Part shown: positions 24,640 to 33,442 of the stretch, piece after piece | How positions within the stretch are numbered: position 1 is the first letter of the stretch | How the letters are laid out: every line of letters starts with the position of its first letter | Assembly (NCBI RefSeq): GCF_011762155.1 | Contig: NZ_JAASQL010000001.1 | Coordinates: forward strand, 1,426,001 to 1,490,000 | Length of the DNA: 64,000 nucleotides | Source: Wenyingzhuangia heitensis | GTDB taxonomy: Bacteria > Bacteroidota > Bacteroidia > Flavobacteriales > Flavobacteriaceae | Direction of reading: 5' to 3' | Made by a program: the position numbers and the translations under genes | Notes under the pieces: generated by a model | The model's database searches: none | Told to the model about the DNA's origin: nothing | Seen by the model: only the letters and a program-made list of their open reading frames with translations

Positions 24640-25116
24640 ATGAGTAAAATTTTAATACCCACAGACTTCTCTGTATCATCATTGTCATTGTTAATAGATG
24701 CTATTGAAAACGAAAATGAACAAATAGATATTGTTTTGGTTTATGGTATGTCTTTGCCAACTTCTATAACAGAATTGTTATTCTTTTCTAAACAGCAAAC
24801 CTTAAATGAATTACAAAGTGCGGAATTTTTAGATGCCTTATACAGCATTCAAAAAAGGTATCAACATAAATTAAATTCTGTTGTCTCAGATTTTTTTCAT
24901 GGCTTAAATAAAAATGCTTTTCATAGTTATTTAGAAGGACAAAAGATTAACAAAGCATATATTCCAAACGACAAAAATTCCATTTTAACAAATACCAAAA
25001 AAGGATTTAATATGATTTCTTTTATTAAGAAGTCAACTATCAATGTGTGCGAAATTACGTACCCCAATGGAGATAATTTAAAGCTAGTAGGTCTTAATAC
25101 ATTAATTGCCAGGTAA
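24640..25116 (+). CDS. Universal stress protein-like, short and divergent
   Basis: A 158-residue cytosolic protein that begins SKILIPTDFSVSSLSLL, the opening strand and loop typical of UspA-like proteins. The rest is divergent, and the family's C-terminal nucleotide-binding glycine motif is not visible, so it probably does not bind ATP in the standard way. It starts a three-gene unit (1-base and 17-base overlaps follow) behind the 11-bp-phased repeats. The family call is moderate; the function is unknown. Confidence 0.6.
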   Translation: MSKILIPTDFSVSSLSLLIDAIENENEQIDIVLVYGMSLPTSITELLFFSKQQTLNELQSAEFLDALYSIQKRYQHKLNSVVSDFFHGLNKNAFHSYLEGQKINKAYIPNDKNSILTNTKKGFNMISFIKKSTINVCEITYPNGDNLKLVGLNTLIAR

Positions 25117-25598
25117 TGAAAAATAAGGTTTTGTATATATATACTGCCATTGTTATTGCTTGTACTTTTTTAGTTTCATTGGCTATACATAAAACAAAAA
25201 ATCCTACAGAGGGGATTGTAGGAACTTGGAAAGAGGTTGAATGGAGATATGAGAAAATTCCGCATAAAAACACCCCTGTTTTAATAGAAGAAAACAAAAA
25301 ACAAATTACAGAAGATTTAATGATTCATAAAGCTGAACTATGGCAGTTTTTGCCCAATGGAGAAATTAAATTGACCAGTGGAAAGGGAGGTACAAAACTT
25401 TTAAACTGGACCTTAAAGGGGAGAGGACACGTTTTAAAATTGACAGAGAAAAATGTAAATAATGAACATTATAATTTATACTATATAGGTAATAATACCA
25501 TGGAATTACATTTTAGAACAGATTTACAAGCCAAGGGAATTGTAAAATTAACTTTTAAAAGAATAAACAACACAACAAAGTATGCTCAGGAAATTTAA
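25116..25598 (+). CDS. Lipocalin-like membrane-anchored or secreted protein
   Basis: A 160-residue protein with an N-terminal hydrophobic segment (about 4-24) that is either a signal anchor or a signal peptide; no lipobox cysteine is evident. The mature part begins IVGTWKEVEW, a motif typical of lipocalin-like domains. It continues with alternating strands (AELWQFLPNGEIKLTS, NWTLKGRGHVLKL, NNTMELHF). A small ligand-binding barrel is likely but not proven. The ATG overlaps the previous stop by one base, and the 3' end overlaps the DUF1275 gene by 17 bases. Confidence 0.6.
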   Translation: MKNKVLYIYTAIVIACTFLVSLAIHKTKNPTEGIVGTWKEVEWRYEKIPHKNTPVLIEENKKQITEDLMIHKAELWQFLPNGEIKLTSGKGGTKLLNWTLKGRGHVLKLTEKNVNNEHYNLYYIGNNTMELHFRTDLQAKGIVKLTFKRINNTTKYAQEI

Positions 25599-26340
25599 CA
25601 ACAGTAGAACAGTAAAAGATAATATGCAATTAGGTGCTTTAACAGCTTTTTCTGCTGGAATGGTAAATGTAGTGTCTGTTATTATATTTTTTGCTTTTAC
25701 GTCTAATGTAACAGGTCACTATGCAATTTTGGCAGAAGAGATGGCTAAAGGGAATTGGAATCAGGTTTTTGTAGTTTTAACATGGATTTTTTTATTTTTT
25801 ATAGGAAACTTTGTATCCAATTTAATCATTATTAATTTTAATGAGAAAAATTCTTATATAGCTCATTCCACCCCTTTAATTTTAGAAATACTTTGTTTGT
25901 TTGCAGTGGGGACATATGGTGCATTTTACTATACAGAAACTTTGTGGGAAACAGAAATAATGGTTGGGTTTATGTTATTTGCTATGGGATTGCAAAATGG
26001 ATTAACGGCAAGTATTTCTAATTTTTCTGTAAAAACAACTCATTTAACGGGTCTGACTACAGATCTAGGGATTCTAGCCTCCTTGTATACTCAAAAAAAA
26101 TACAGAACGAACAAAGTGTTAATTGCAAAAAGAAAAATTTTATTATCTATTGTTGTGGCTTATTTGTTAGGAGGAGTTTTTGCAGGAATGGTATATTTAA
26201 AAATTCAGTTTTTTGTATTCTATGTTGCTTGTTTGGTAATTGGTGTTATTATAGGTTATGAGTACTATAAATTAAAAATAAATAAATTAATGCGTTATAA
26301 AAGGCATAATTTTTCTAGAATGAAAAGAAGAGTTGCTTAA
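25582..26340 (+). CDS. DUF1275 (YoaK-family) membrane protein
   Basis: A 252-residue protein with about six membrane segments. Matches to the DUF1275/YoaK family include LGALTAFSAGMVNVVSVIIF, FTSNVTGHYAILAEEMAKG, FAMGLQNGLTASIS and KTTHLTGLTTDLGI. The family is widespread but its function is unknown. It ends the three-gene unit and is followed by a terminator. A tail of basic residues (KRHNFSRMKRRVA) is cytosolic by the positive-inside rule. Confidence 0.85.
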   Translation: MLRKFNNSRTVKDNMQLGALTAFSAGMVNVVSVIIFFAFTSNVTGHYAILAEEMAKGNWNQVFVVLTWIFLFFIGNFVSNLIIINFNEKNSYIAHSTPLILEILCLFAVGTYGAFYYTETLWETEIMVGFMLFAMGLQNGLTASISNFSVKTTHLTGLTTDLGILASLYTQKKYRTNKVLIAKRKILLSIVVAYLLGGVFAGMVYLKIQFFVFYVACLVIGVIIGYEYYKLKINKLMRYKRHNFSRMKRRVA

Positions 26341-26370
26341 AGGAATTTAGTTTCGTTAGTTTTTTTATGT

Positions 26371-26410
26371 AAAAGTCTCTCAGCAAATTTTTGTTGTAGA
26401 GACTTTTCTT
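26371..26410 (+). terminator. Intrinsic terminator after the DUF1275 gene
   Basis: A 10-bp stem AAAAGTCTCT / AGAGACTTTT (26371-26380 with 26398-26407) and a T-rich tail. Confidence 0.75.
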
Positions 26411-26477
26411 TTACTATAAAATTTTAGATTATAGTAACGTGTAATTTATCCCACAAGGAATTCCCTTGTAAAAACAA

Positions 26478-26510
26478 AAAAACCTTATAAACATTAAGTT
26501 TATAAGGTTT
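26478..26510 (-). terminator. Intrinsic terminator after tRNA-Asp
   Basis: A 13-bp stem AAACCTTATAAAC / GTTTATAAGGTTT with a 5-nt loop; the minus strand continues into a T run. It lies 25 bases beyond the tRNA 3' end. Confidence 0.8.
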
Positions 26511-26534
26511 TAGCAGAGTTTAAATAAACTCTTG

Positions 26535-26608
26535 CGGTCTGGACGGGACTCGAACCCGCGACCCCCTGCGTGACAGGCAGGTATTCTAACCAGCTGAACT
26601 ACCAGACC
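26535..26608 (-). tRNA. tRNA-Asp (anticodon GTC)
   Basis: A 74-nt cloverleaf on the minus strand. Acceptor GGTCTGG pairs with CCAGACC. The anticodon arm CCTGC-CTGTCAC-GCAGG gives anticodon GTC, and the T arm holds GTTCGAGTC. The discriminator is G. CCA is not encoded. Together with two terminators it accounts for most of the 389-bp gene-free stretch 26341-26729. Confidence 0.95.
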
Positions 26609-26680
26609 GTTGCTGTTAGCGGTTGCAAATATACAACCTTTTTAGAGTTACACAATAAAAAAATAAAACTTTTTTCAAAA

Positions 26681-26710
26681 AAAATAGCGATGTAGAAACA
26701 TCGCTATTTT
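26681..26710 (-). terminator. Intrinsic terminator after the acyl-CoA dehydrogenase gene
   Basis: A 13-bp stem AAAATAGCGATGT / ACATCGCTATTTT with an AGAA loop, flanked by A and T runs on both sides. Confidence 0.85.
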
Positions 26711-26729
26711 ATATTTTTTTAGTTGAATA

Positions 26730-28238
26730 TTAGACCAGGTTTAACCAGGTGCTATCTTCTTTATAATCAGTTATTAATGCTGTGCTTTCTTGAAAAGTTA
26801 AAGAGCTTACACAAGCTGTAACTTCATGTTTTAAAGAGGTAATGCATTCCGATACCAAATCAGATCTAAACCCTTTAATCCCTAAATCTACTACAAAGTT
26901 AGCAGAAACTACTCTACCAATAATCTTACCTAAATCTACCATTTTACGTTGTGGCAACTCCATGTTTAAATTAAAGTTTAGTAATTCTTTAAAAAATTCA
27001 GACGACTTAATTGTTAAATCATAACTGCTTAAAAAATCAAATAAGTTGGTTACTTTCTTACGTCTCATTAATTTCATTACTGCTTCAGAAATTTGAGTAT
27101 ATAACATTTCGTTAGATCCTTCAAAAATCATAAACGCTCTACTGTCCATAATTCCTCTAGCACCAATGTTTTCTTCTTTGTATCCAGATGAACCAGATAG
27201 TTGAACTAAAGTTTGAGCAGAAAATTGCATCATGTCTGTAATTACAGATTTCATACTATTTGCTTCAACTTGACTCATAGCCAATTCATTGTCAATTCCG
27301 CTATTTTCACTACTACGTGCACACATGGCAGAACATACTGTAAAAGCAGCTTGAATATTAGAAATTTGTTCTCTAACCTTGTCTAAAGCTAATAAGTTCT
27401 TACCACCAACAATTCTGTTGTTACAGTGGTCAATAGCTTCATCCATCATTCTTTTAATGAATCCCATGGCCATACCCGGAAACTGCATTCTAGATCTGTG
27501 TAATAAATCTAGCATCAGTTTAATTCCTGTGCTACCTCCTTCTAATTTTTGATTTTCAGGAACTTTTAAATCTAGTTTGTTGTTTCCGTAAGGAATTGCA
27601 TACAAACCAGCATTGTTGTAATATTCTTCTACAATCACTCTTTGTTCTGGATCTTGATTGTCTGCAATAAAGAAGTCAATATCTCTTCCTAATTGCCCGC
27701 TTTCAGCTTTTTTACGAGAAGTAATCAACCAATAATCGGCCAAACCAGTTAATCCTTGCCAGTGTTTGTAACCTTCTATATGGTATTTTCCATCTTTAAA
27801 AGTGTTTGATGTTTCCATGCTTAATGCATCCGAACCAAAACTAGGTTCTGTAATCATCAATCCTCCCATGTTTCTATCTTCTAAGAAACGCTTAAATATA
27901 GGGGCTTTCACTTCTGGTTTTGCATATTTAGCAACAGGTTCTAAAAACAAAGCAATGTTAATTCCAAATGTTAAAGAAAGGGGCAGCGATTCATATGAAG
28001 CAGCTTCTAAAACACCTAAACATTCTTTTACTTTTACACCTCTACCTCCAAATTCAGTTGGAATGGCTACAGATAAAGGTTTTTTAGCCATTATATCTCT
28101 AAAAACTAAAGAAGGAAAACCTCTTACTTGGCTAAATTTTTGAATATCATCTTTTTCGTAAAAAACACTCTTTAATGTTTCTTTAAAATCCTTTAAAAAA
28201 TCATTGTAAGAAATGTTTTGAATATCTTTAATTGACAT
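26730..28238 (-). CDS. Acyl-CoA dehydrogenase family protein
   Basis: A 502-residue flavoenzyme of the acyl-CoA dehydrogenase superfamily, somewhat longer than the usual 380-400 residues. FAD and substrate motifs include GGLMITEPSFGSDALSMET, YHIEGYKHWQGLTG and a C-terminal RAFMIFEGSNEMLYTQISEAV. The order of domains (helical N-terminus, beta middle, helical C-terminus) fits the family. The role is presumably oxidation of an acyl-CoA or related thioester; the substrate cannot be assigned. The gene is monocistronic, with a perfect -7 element (28275-28268) and its own terminator. Confidence 0.85.
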   Translation of the reverse strand: MSIKDIQNISYNDFLKDFKETLKSVFYEKDDIQKFSQVRGFPSLVFRDIMAKKPLSVAIPTEFGGRGVKVKECLGVLEAASYESLPLSLTFGINIALFLEPVAKYAKPEVKAPIFKRFLEDRNMGGLMITEPSFGSDALSMETSNTFKDGKYHIEGYKHWQGLTGLADYWLITSRKKAESGQLGRDIDFFIADNQDPEQRVIVEEYYNNAGLYAIPYGNNKLDLKVPENQKLEGGSTGIKLMLDLLHRSRMQFPGMAMGFIKRMMDEAIDHCNNRIVGGKNLLALDKVREQISNIQAAFTVCSAMCARSSENSGIDNELAMSQVEANSMKSVITDMMQFSAQTLVQLSGSSGYKEENIGARGIMDSRAFMIFEGSNEMLYTQISEAVMKLMRRKKVTNLFDFLSSYDLTIKSSEFFKELLNFNLNMELPQRKMVDLGKIIGRVVSANFVVDLGIKGFRSDLVSECITSLKHEVTACVSSLTFQESTALITDYKEDSTWLNLV

Positions 28239-28267
28239 AAATTTATTGTCTTTACTATTTATTGTGA

Positions 28268-28275
28268 CAAATATA
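28268..28275 (-). promoter_or_regulatory. Bacteroidota -7 element (TATATTTG) for the acyl-CoA dehydrogenase gene
   Basis: The minus strand reads TATATTTG, a perfect TAnnTTTG, 29 bases upstream of the ATG. The same box serves the tRNA-Met and tRNA-Gln genes. Confidence 0.55.
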
Positions 28276-28372
28276 CAATTCTTAAAGTGATATAAATGAC
28301 TACATTGTCTTAAATACCATTATTTATAATTAATTTTATGTAGATTAAAAGGGTGGTTTTTAAATAATTTCT

Positions 28373-28380
28373 TAATTTTG
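28373..28380 (+). promoter_or_regulatory. -7 element (TAATTTTG) ahead of the threonine leader
   Basis: A perfect TAnnTTTG without a clear -33 TTTG. Transcription would begin near 28386, at or next to the GTG of the leader ORF. A weaker TAATTTTA at 28331-28338 could give a longer leader. Confidence 0.4.
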
Positions 28381-28385
28381 AAACC

Positions 28386-28466
28386 GTGAAAAATATAGAG
28401 ACTACATATTTAACAACTTCTTTCTATACAACCCTTTGGGGTTCTTCTAGTTATTTATATATATAA
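28386..28466 (+). CDS. Putative threonine-rich leader peptide of the thr operon
   Basis: A 26-codon ORF (GTG start, TAA stop) 82 bases before thrA. It encodes six threonines in three adjacent pairs (codons 6-7, 10-11, 15-16), interspersed with aromatic residues, and ends in GSSSYLYI. Threonine is far above its usual frequency, and the genes that follow make threonine. This is the classical layout of a ribosome-stalling attenuation leader. A short AACCC/GGGTT hairpin with a TTTG loop lies in its second half, and a weak stem followed by a T tract lies after the stop. No ATG is available. It is the main content of the 310-bp gap 28239-28548. Confidence 0.5.
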   Translation: MKNIETTYLTTSFYTTLWGSSSYLYI

Positions 28467-28476
28467 ACCGTAAAAT

Positions 28477-28527
28477 CTTGAAGTTAATTGATATGATTTC
28501 CATTAAACATCAAGTATTGTCTTTTTT
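28477..28527 (+). terminator. Weak stem-loop and T tract before thrA (possible attenuator)
   Basis: CTTGAAGTTAAT (28477-28488) can pair, with bulges, to ATTAAACATCAAG (28502-28514). Seven bases later comes CTTTTTT. The stem is AT-rich and the T tract is offset, so attenuator function is only a possibility. I did not find a convincing antiterminator. Confidence 0.25.
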
Positions 28528-28548
28528 CTCAATCATTCCAAGAAACTT

Positions 28549-30999
28549 ATGAAAATCTTAAAATTTGGAGGTTCATCAATCGCCTCAGCTCAAAATATCG
28601 TTCGTGTACTAGATATTTTAAAATCAAATAACAACCAACAAATAGCAGTGGTTTTTTCTGCCATTGGTAAAACGACCGATGCTTTATTAAATATAGCCTC
28701 TAAAGCACAAAAACAAGAAGATGCTTATAATAATTTATTAAGTGAATTAGAAAACATTCATTTTGATATTGTTAGAGAGTTAATTCCTGTAAACAATCAA
28801 AGTGGAGTTTTAAGTGGTGTTAAAAAAATATTTAACGAATTAGAAAATATTTTAGAAGGTGTGTACTTGTTACAAGAACTATCTCCTAAAACCAAAGATA
28901 CTATTGTCAGTTACGGAGAGTTTTTATCAACTTTTATTATTACAAAAGCATTACAATGTCAAGAAATTGATGCTGTTTATAAAAACACAGGAGAACTAAT
29001 TGTAACTAATAATTACTTTGGAAATGCAACTCCTATAGTAGATCTTACAAATAACAATATAAAAGAATACTTTACAAACAACAACCATAGTATCACAGTA
29101 CTTCCTGGTTTTGTAGCTTGTACAGAAAACGGAGACAAAACTACTTTGGGTCGTGGAGGTTCTGATTATACTTCTGCCATTATAGCTGCTGCTTTAGAAG
29201 TAGAGCAATTAGAAATTTGGACAGATGTTAGCGGTATGTATACAGCAAACCCTACCATTGTAAAACAAGCAAAACCAATTAAAAGTTTGTCTTATAACGA
29301 AGCAATGGAGTTGTCTCATTTTGGAGCTTCTGTTTTGTACCCACCAACAGTACAACCTGTAATGCACAAAAACATTCCGTTATACATTAAAAATACGTTT
29401 AAACCCGAAGATTCAGGTTCTTATATTTCTAATGAAAATATTAAAGATGGAGGAGTGGTAAAAGGAATTAGTCATATAGATAATATTGCTTTGGCTACCG
29501 TTGAAGGAAATGGGTTAATTGGTATTCCAGGAGTTTCTAAAAGATTGTTTAGTGCTTTGTCTGAAAAAGAGGTGAATGTAATTTTAATTACTCAAGCATC
29601 ATCAGAACATTCTATTTGTATTGCTATTGATGGAGATGATGTTGAAAAAGCAGAATTGGCTATTCAAGATGAGTTTGCTTTTGAATTAAGTTTGGGTAAA
29701 ATAGATCCGTTACATACACAAACTAAAATGGCAATTGTAGCCATTGTAGGTGAAGAAATGAAAAGTCACCAAGGAATTAGTGGGAAAATGTTTAGCGCTT
29801 TAGGAAAAGACAATGTAAATATTCATGCCATTGCTCAAGGAGCTTCAGAAAGAAACATTTCTACTGTTATAGATAGTAAAAATGTAAGCAAAGCTTTAAA
29901 CAGCTTGCACGAAGAGTTTTTTGAAGGACACATTACCAAATTAAACTTATTTGTAATAGGTGTTGGTAACGTAGGTGGTAAATTAATAGAACAAATAGAA
30001 AAGCAAAAAGCTTATTTATTAGATAAATTACAATTAAGTATAGAAGTTGCTGGAATGGCAAATTCTAAAAAAATGATTTTTAATGCAGAAGGGATTGATT
30101 TAACTTCTGAATGGAAACAAAACTTAATAGACAACGGAGAAGATTTAAATTTAGATTTATTTTTAGAAAACGTAAAAGAATTAAACCTAATTAATAGTGT
30201 ATTTGTAGACAATACTGCAAACGCAACAATTGCAGGTTTGTATGCCGATTATTTAAAAGAAAGTATTGGAGTGGTTACTTGTAACAAAATTGCTGCTTCA
30301 TCAGAATATAGTGTGTATGCAGATTTAAAAAGATTGTCTCAAGAATACAATGCTCCTTATTTATTTGAAACCAACGTAGGAGCAGGTTTGCCTATTATCA
30401 ATACATTAAATAATTTGGTGCAGTCTGGAGATCAAATTGTGAAAATTCAAGCAGTAGCTTCAGGATCGTTAAACTTTATTTTTAACTCTTTTGTTGGTGA
30501 TGCTAATTTTGCAGAAATTGTTGATGAAGCAGGAGCGTTAGGATTTACGGAACCAGATCCAAGAATTGATTTAAGTGGAGTAGATGTAGCTCGTAAAATT
30601 TTAATTTTAGCTCGTGAAAGTGGTGCTAAAATGGATTTAGAAGATATTGAAAATAAATCATTTTTGCCAAAATCTAGTTTAGAAGCAGAGTCTATAGCAG
30701 ATTTTAAAAAGACATTAATTACAGAAGCTGCTCACTTTGAAGCAATCAAAGAAAAAGCTGCAGCTAACAATGCAGAATTAAAGTATGTAGCTGAATTTGT
30801 AAATGGAAAAGCCAATGTTTCTTTGCAAGAAGTAGATAATAAGCATCCGTTTTCTAACTTACAAGGAAGTGATAATATTGTTTTATTCTTTACAGAAAGA
30901 TACCCAGAATATCCTTTAATTGTAAAAGGAGCAGGAGCAGGAGCAGATGTAACAGCATCGGGTATTTTTGCGGATATTATTAGAATTGGAAAAGGATAA
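28549..30999 (+). CDS. thrA: Bifunctional aspartokinase / homoserine dehydrogenase
   Basis: An 816-residue fusion. The aspartokinase half begins with KFGGSS and carries GFVACTENGDKTTLGRGGSDYTSA. Two ACT regulatory regions follow (NVILITQASSEHSI; NVNIHAIAQGASERNIS), where threonine feedback is usual. The homoserine dehydrogenase half starts near residue 465 with NLFVIGVGNVGGKLIEQI and contains NVGAGLPIINTLNNLVQSGD and GFTEPDPRIDLSGVDVARK. It catalyses the first and third steps from aspartate to threonine. It heads a thrA-thrB-thrC operon behind a Thr-rich leader ORF. Start and length match the family. Confidence 0.96.
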   Translation: MKILKFGGSSIASAQNIVRVLDILKSNNNQQIAVVFSAIGKTTDALLNIASKAQKQEDAYNNLLSELENIHFDIVRELIPVNNQSGVLSGVKKIFNELENILEGVYLLQELSPKTKDTIVSYGEFLSTFIITKALQCQEIDAVYKNTGELIVTNNYFGNATPIVDLTNNNIKEYFTNNNHSITVLPGFVACTENGDKTTLGRGGSDYTSAIIAAALEVEQLEIWTDVSGMYTANPTIVKQAKPIKSLSYNEAMELSHFGASVLYPPTVQPVMHKNIPLYIKNTFKPEDSGSYISNENIKDGGVVKGISHIDNIALATVEGNGLIGIPGVSKRLFSALSEKEVNVILITQASSEHSICIAIDGDDVEKAELAIQDEFAFELSLGKIDPLHTQTKMAIVAIVGEEMKSHQGISGKMFSALGKDNVNIHAIAQGASERNISTVIDSKNVSKALNSLHEEFFEGHITKLNLFVIGVGNVGGKLIEQIEKQKAYLLDKLQLSIEVAGMANSKKMIFNAEGIDLTSEWKQNLIDNGEDLNLDLFLENVKELNLINSVFVDNTANATIAGLYADYLKESIGVVTCNKIAASSEYSVYADLKRLSQEYNAPYLFETNVGAGLPIINTLNNLVQSGDQIVKIQAVASGSLNFIFNSFVGDANFAEIVDEAGALGFTEPDPRIDLSGVDVARKILILARESGAKMDLEDIENKSFLPKSSLEAESIADFKKTLITEAAHFEAIKEKAAANNAELKYVAEFVNGKANVSLQEVDNKHPFSNLQGSDNIVLFFTERYPEYPLIVKGAGAGADVTASGIFADIIRIGKG

Positions 31000-31078
31000 A
31001 AAACAGTACAAAGTATTAAGTAAACAGGATTAAATACAGTGTTAAAACTCTGTGCTTAATCCTAAATACTATAAAATA

Positions 31079-32005
31079 ATGAACGAAATTAAATTGTTTT
31101 GCCCAGGTACTATTGCCAACGTTTCTTGTGGGTTTGATGTGTTAGGATTGTGTTTAGATACTACAGGTGATGAAATGATCATCCGTAAAGTTGCAACTCC
31201 TGGTGTAAAAATCACAAAAATTATAGGTCAGGACTTACCTTTAGAAACAGAAAAAAATGTAGCTGGTGTAGCAGTTGTAGCGATGTTACAAAAGCTAAAC
31301 AATACTACAGATGGTTTTGAAATTGAAATTTACAAAAACATAAAACCAGGTAGCGGAATTGGTAGTTCTGCTGCAAGTAGTGCTGGTGCTGTTTATGGGG
31401 TAAATGAATTGTTAGGAAAACCATATAACAATCACGATTTGATTGAATTTGCCATGAAAGGGGAAGAGTTAGCAAGTGGTGTACCACATGCAGACAATGT
31501 AGCTCCTGCTTTGTTGGGTGGTTTTACATTGGTTCGTTCTACAACTCCTTTAGATGTGATTAAATTAAATACACCTTCTCAATTATACGCAACGGTTATT
31601 CATCCACAAATAGAAGTGAAAACGGCTGATGCTCGTCAAATTTTAAAAAGTAAATTAAGATTAAAAACAGCCATCACACAGTGGGGGAATATTGGTGCTT
31701 TGGTAAGTGCTTTGTATACCGAAGATTATGATTTATTATCTCGTTCTTTACACGATGAAATTATAGAGCCTATCCGTTCTATATTAATTCCGGCTTTTGA
31801 TAAGGTAAAAGAAGAATGTAAAAACGCAGGAGCTTTAGGATCTGGAATTTCAGGTTCTGGTCCCTCAATTTTTGCATTGAGTAAAGGTGAAGAAACAGCT
31901 AAAAAAGTAGCGGAAGCGATGAAAGCTGTGTATAATAAGGTGGGGGTTGATTATGATATTCACATTTCAAAAATAAATACAAAAGGAATAAAGATTATTT
32001 CTTAA
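31079..32005 (+). CDS. thrB: Homoserine kinase
   Basis: A 308-residue GHMP-family kinase that phosphorylates homoserine on the way to threonine. Motifs are NVSCGFDVLGLCLD near the start, the ATP-binding PGSGIGSSAASSAGAVYGVNELLG, and GALGSGISGSGPSIFAL near the C-terminus. The ATG at 31079 is chosen over an upstream in-frame GTG at 31052 because the protein then opens with EIKLFCPGTIANVSCGFD, as usual. It lies 79 bases after thrA and 69 before thrC. Confidence 0.95.
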   Translation: MNEIKLFCPGTIANVSCGFDVLGLCLDTTGDEMIIRKVATPGVKITKIIGQDLPLETEKNVAGVAVVAMLQKLNNTTDGFEIEIYKNIKPGSGIGSSAASSAGAVYGVNELLGKPYNNHDLIEFAMKGEELASGVPHADNVAPALLGGFTLVRSTTPLDVIKLNTPSQLYATVIHPQIEVKTADARQILKSKLRLKTAITQWGNIGALVSALYTEDYDLLSRSLHDEIIEPIRSILIPAFDKVKEECKNAGALGSGISGSGPSIFALSKGEETAKKVAEAMKAVYNKVGVDYDIHISKINTKGIKIIS

Positions 32006-32074
32006 TTCTAAAAAAATAGATGATTGGTGTTCGATTGGATTCGAGAACCAAATAATATCAAACAATATAATACC

Positions 32075-33373
32075 ATGAAATATTTTAGTTTAAACGAAAA
32101 TGCACCAAACGTATCTTTTAGAGATGCTGTTGTTAATGGAATTGCTCCAGACAGAGGATTGTATTTTCCTGAAAGTATTACGCCTTTATCCAAAGAGTTT
32201 ATAGATAACTTAGACAACTACAGCAATGATGAAATCGCTTATGAAATCATCAAACAGTTTGTAGGAGATGAAATTCCTGAACAAGATTTAAAGGAGATTG
32301 TAAAAGAAACATTATGTTTTGATTTTCCTGTTGTTCCTATTGAAGAAAATATAGGTTCTTTAGAGTTGTTTCACGGACCTACCATGGCTTTTAAAGATGT
32401 GGGAGGACGTTTTATGGCTCGTTGTTTAGGATACTTTAATAAAAAAGAAAAAAACGACAAAGATATTACTGTTTTAGTAGCAACTTCTGGAGATACAGGA
32501 GGAGCAGTTGCTAGCGGTTTTTTGGGAGTAAAGGGAGTTAATGTTGTAATCTTATACCCTAGTGGTAAAGTTTCTAACGTGCAAGAAAAACAATTAACAG
32601 CTTTAGGACAAAACATTACTGCTTTAGAGGTAGAGGGGGCTTTTGATGATTGTCAAGACATGGTTAAAACTGCTTTTTTAGATGAATCTTTAAAAGGACA
32701 CAGAACATTAACTTCTGCAAATTCTATCAATGTTGCTCGTTGGTTGCCACAAGCGTTTTATTTTTTCTTTGCCTACAAGCAAATCAAAGACAAATCAAAA
32801 GACATTGTGTTTTCTGTGCCTAGTGGAAATTATGGAAACATTTGTGCTGGTATGATTGCACAGAGATTAGGATTGCCAATTAAAGAATTTGTAACAGGTA
32901 CCAATGCAAACAAAGTAGTTCCTACTTATTTAGAAACAGGTAAATATGAGCCTAAACCAACCATTGCTACTATTTCTAATGCAATGGATGTGGGAGCACC
33001 AAGTAACTTTATCAGAATAGAAAAGTTACATGATTTTGATGTTGATAAATTACGTAAAAACTTAAAAGGATATTCTTATACAGATGCTGAAGCTACAGCA
33101 GCAATGGGACATTTATATAAAAAGTTTAATTACGTAGCAGAACCTCATGGAGCTATTGGTTATTTAGCGTTAAAAAATTATTTAAAAACTGCTGAAAATA
33201 CACAAGGAGTTTTCTTAGAAACAGCACATCCTGTTAAATTTATGGACGTTCTATATCCAGGTGTAGCAGAAACTATTGAACTGCCAGAGCAGATAAAAGC
33301 GGTAATAGACAAGCCAAAAGTAGCCATCAAAATTTCGGACTATAAAGGATTGACAGATTTTTTGAAATCATAA
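32075..33373 (+). CDS. thrC: Threonine synthase
   Basis: A 432-residue PLP enzyme that converts O-phosphohomoserine to threonine. Signatures are FHGPTMAFKDVGGRFMA with the PLP lysine, VATSGDTGGAVASGF, VPSGNYGNICAGMIA and the late ETAHPVKF. The ATG at 32075 gives the standard opening KYFSLNENAPNVSFRDAV. It is the last gene of the thr operon; a strong terminator follows. Confidence 0.95.
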   Translation: MKYFSLNENAPNVSFRDAVVNGIAPDRGLYFPESITPLSKEFIDNLDNYSNDEIAYEIIKQFVGDEIPEQDLKEIVKETLCFDFPVVPIEENIGSLELFHGPTMAFKDVGGRFMARCLGYFNKKEKNDKDITVLVATSGDTGGAVASGFLGVKGVNVVILYPSGKVSNVQEKQLTALGQNITALEVEGAFDDCQDMVKTAFLDESLKGHRTLTSANSINVARWLPQAFYFFFAYKQIKDKSKDIVFSVPSGNYGNICAGMIAQRLGLPIKEFVTGTNANKVVPTYLETGKYEPKPTIATISNAMDVGAPSNFIRIEKLHDFDVDKLRKNLKGYSYTDAEATAAMGHLYKKFNYVAEPHGAIGYLALKNYLKTAENTQGVFLETAHPVKFMDVLYPGVAETIELPEQIKAVIDKPKVAIKISDYKGLTDFLKS

Positions 33374-33390
33374 AAAAGAAGAAATTAAAT

Positions 33391-33424
33391 AAAAAAATCC
33401 TCAACAGCTGTTGAGGATTTTTTT
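33391..33424 (+). terminator. Intrinsic terminator of the thr operon
   Basis: A self-complementary stem AAATCCTCAACAG / CTGTTGAGGATTT with practically no loop beyond the turn, flanked by A and T runs. Confidence 0.85.
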
Positions 33425-33442
33425 ATTTAGATGTTTTCAAAC

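Noticed and set aside
31052-31078. Upstream GTG start for thrB
   Set aside because: The extension lacks homology features, and the ATG at 31079 gives the normal N-terminus.
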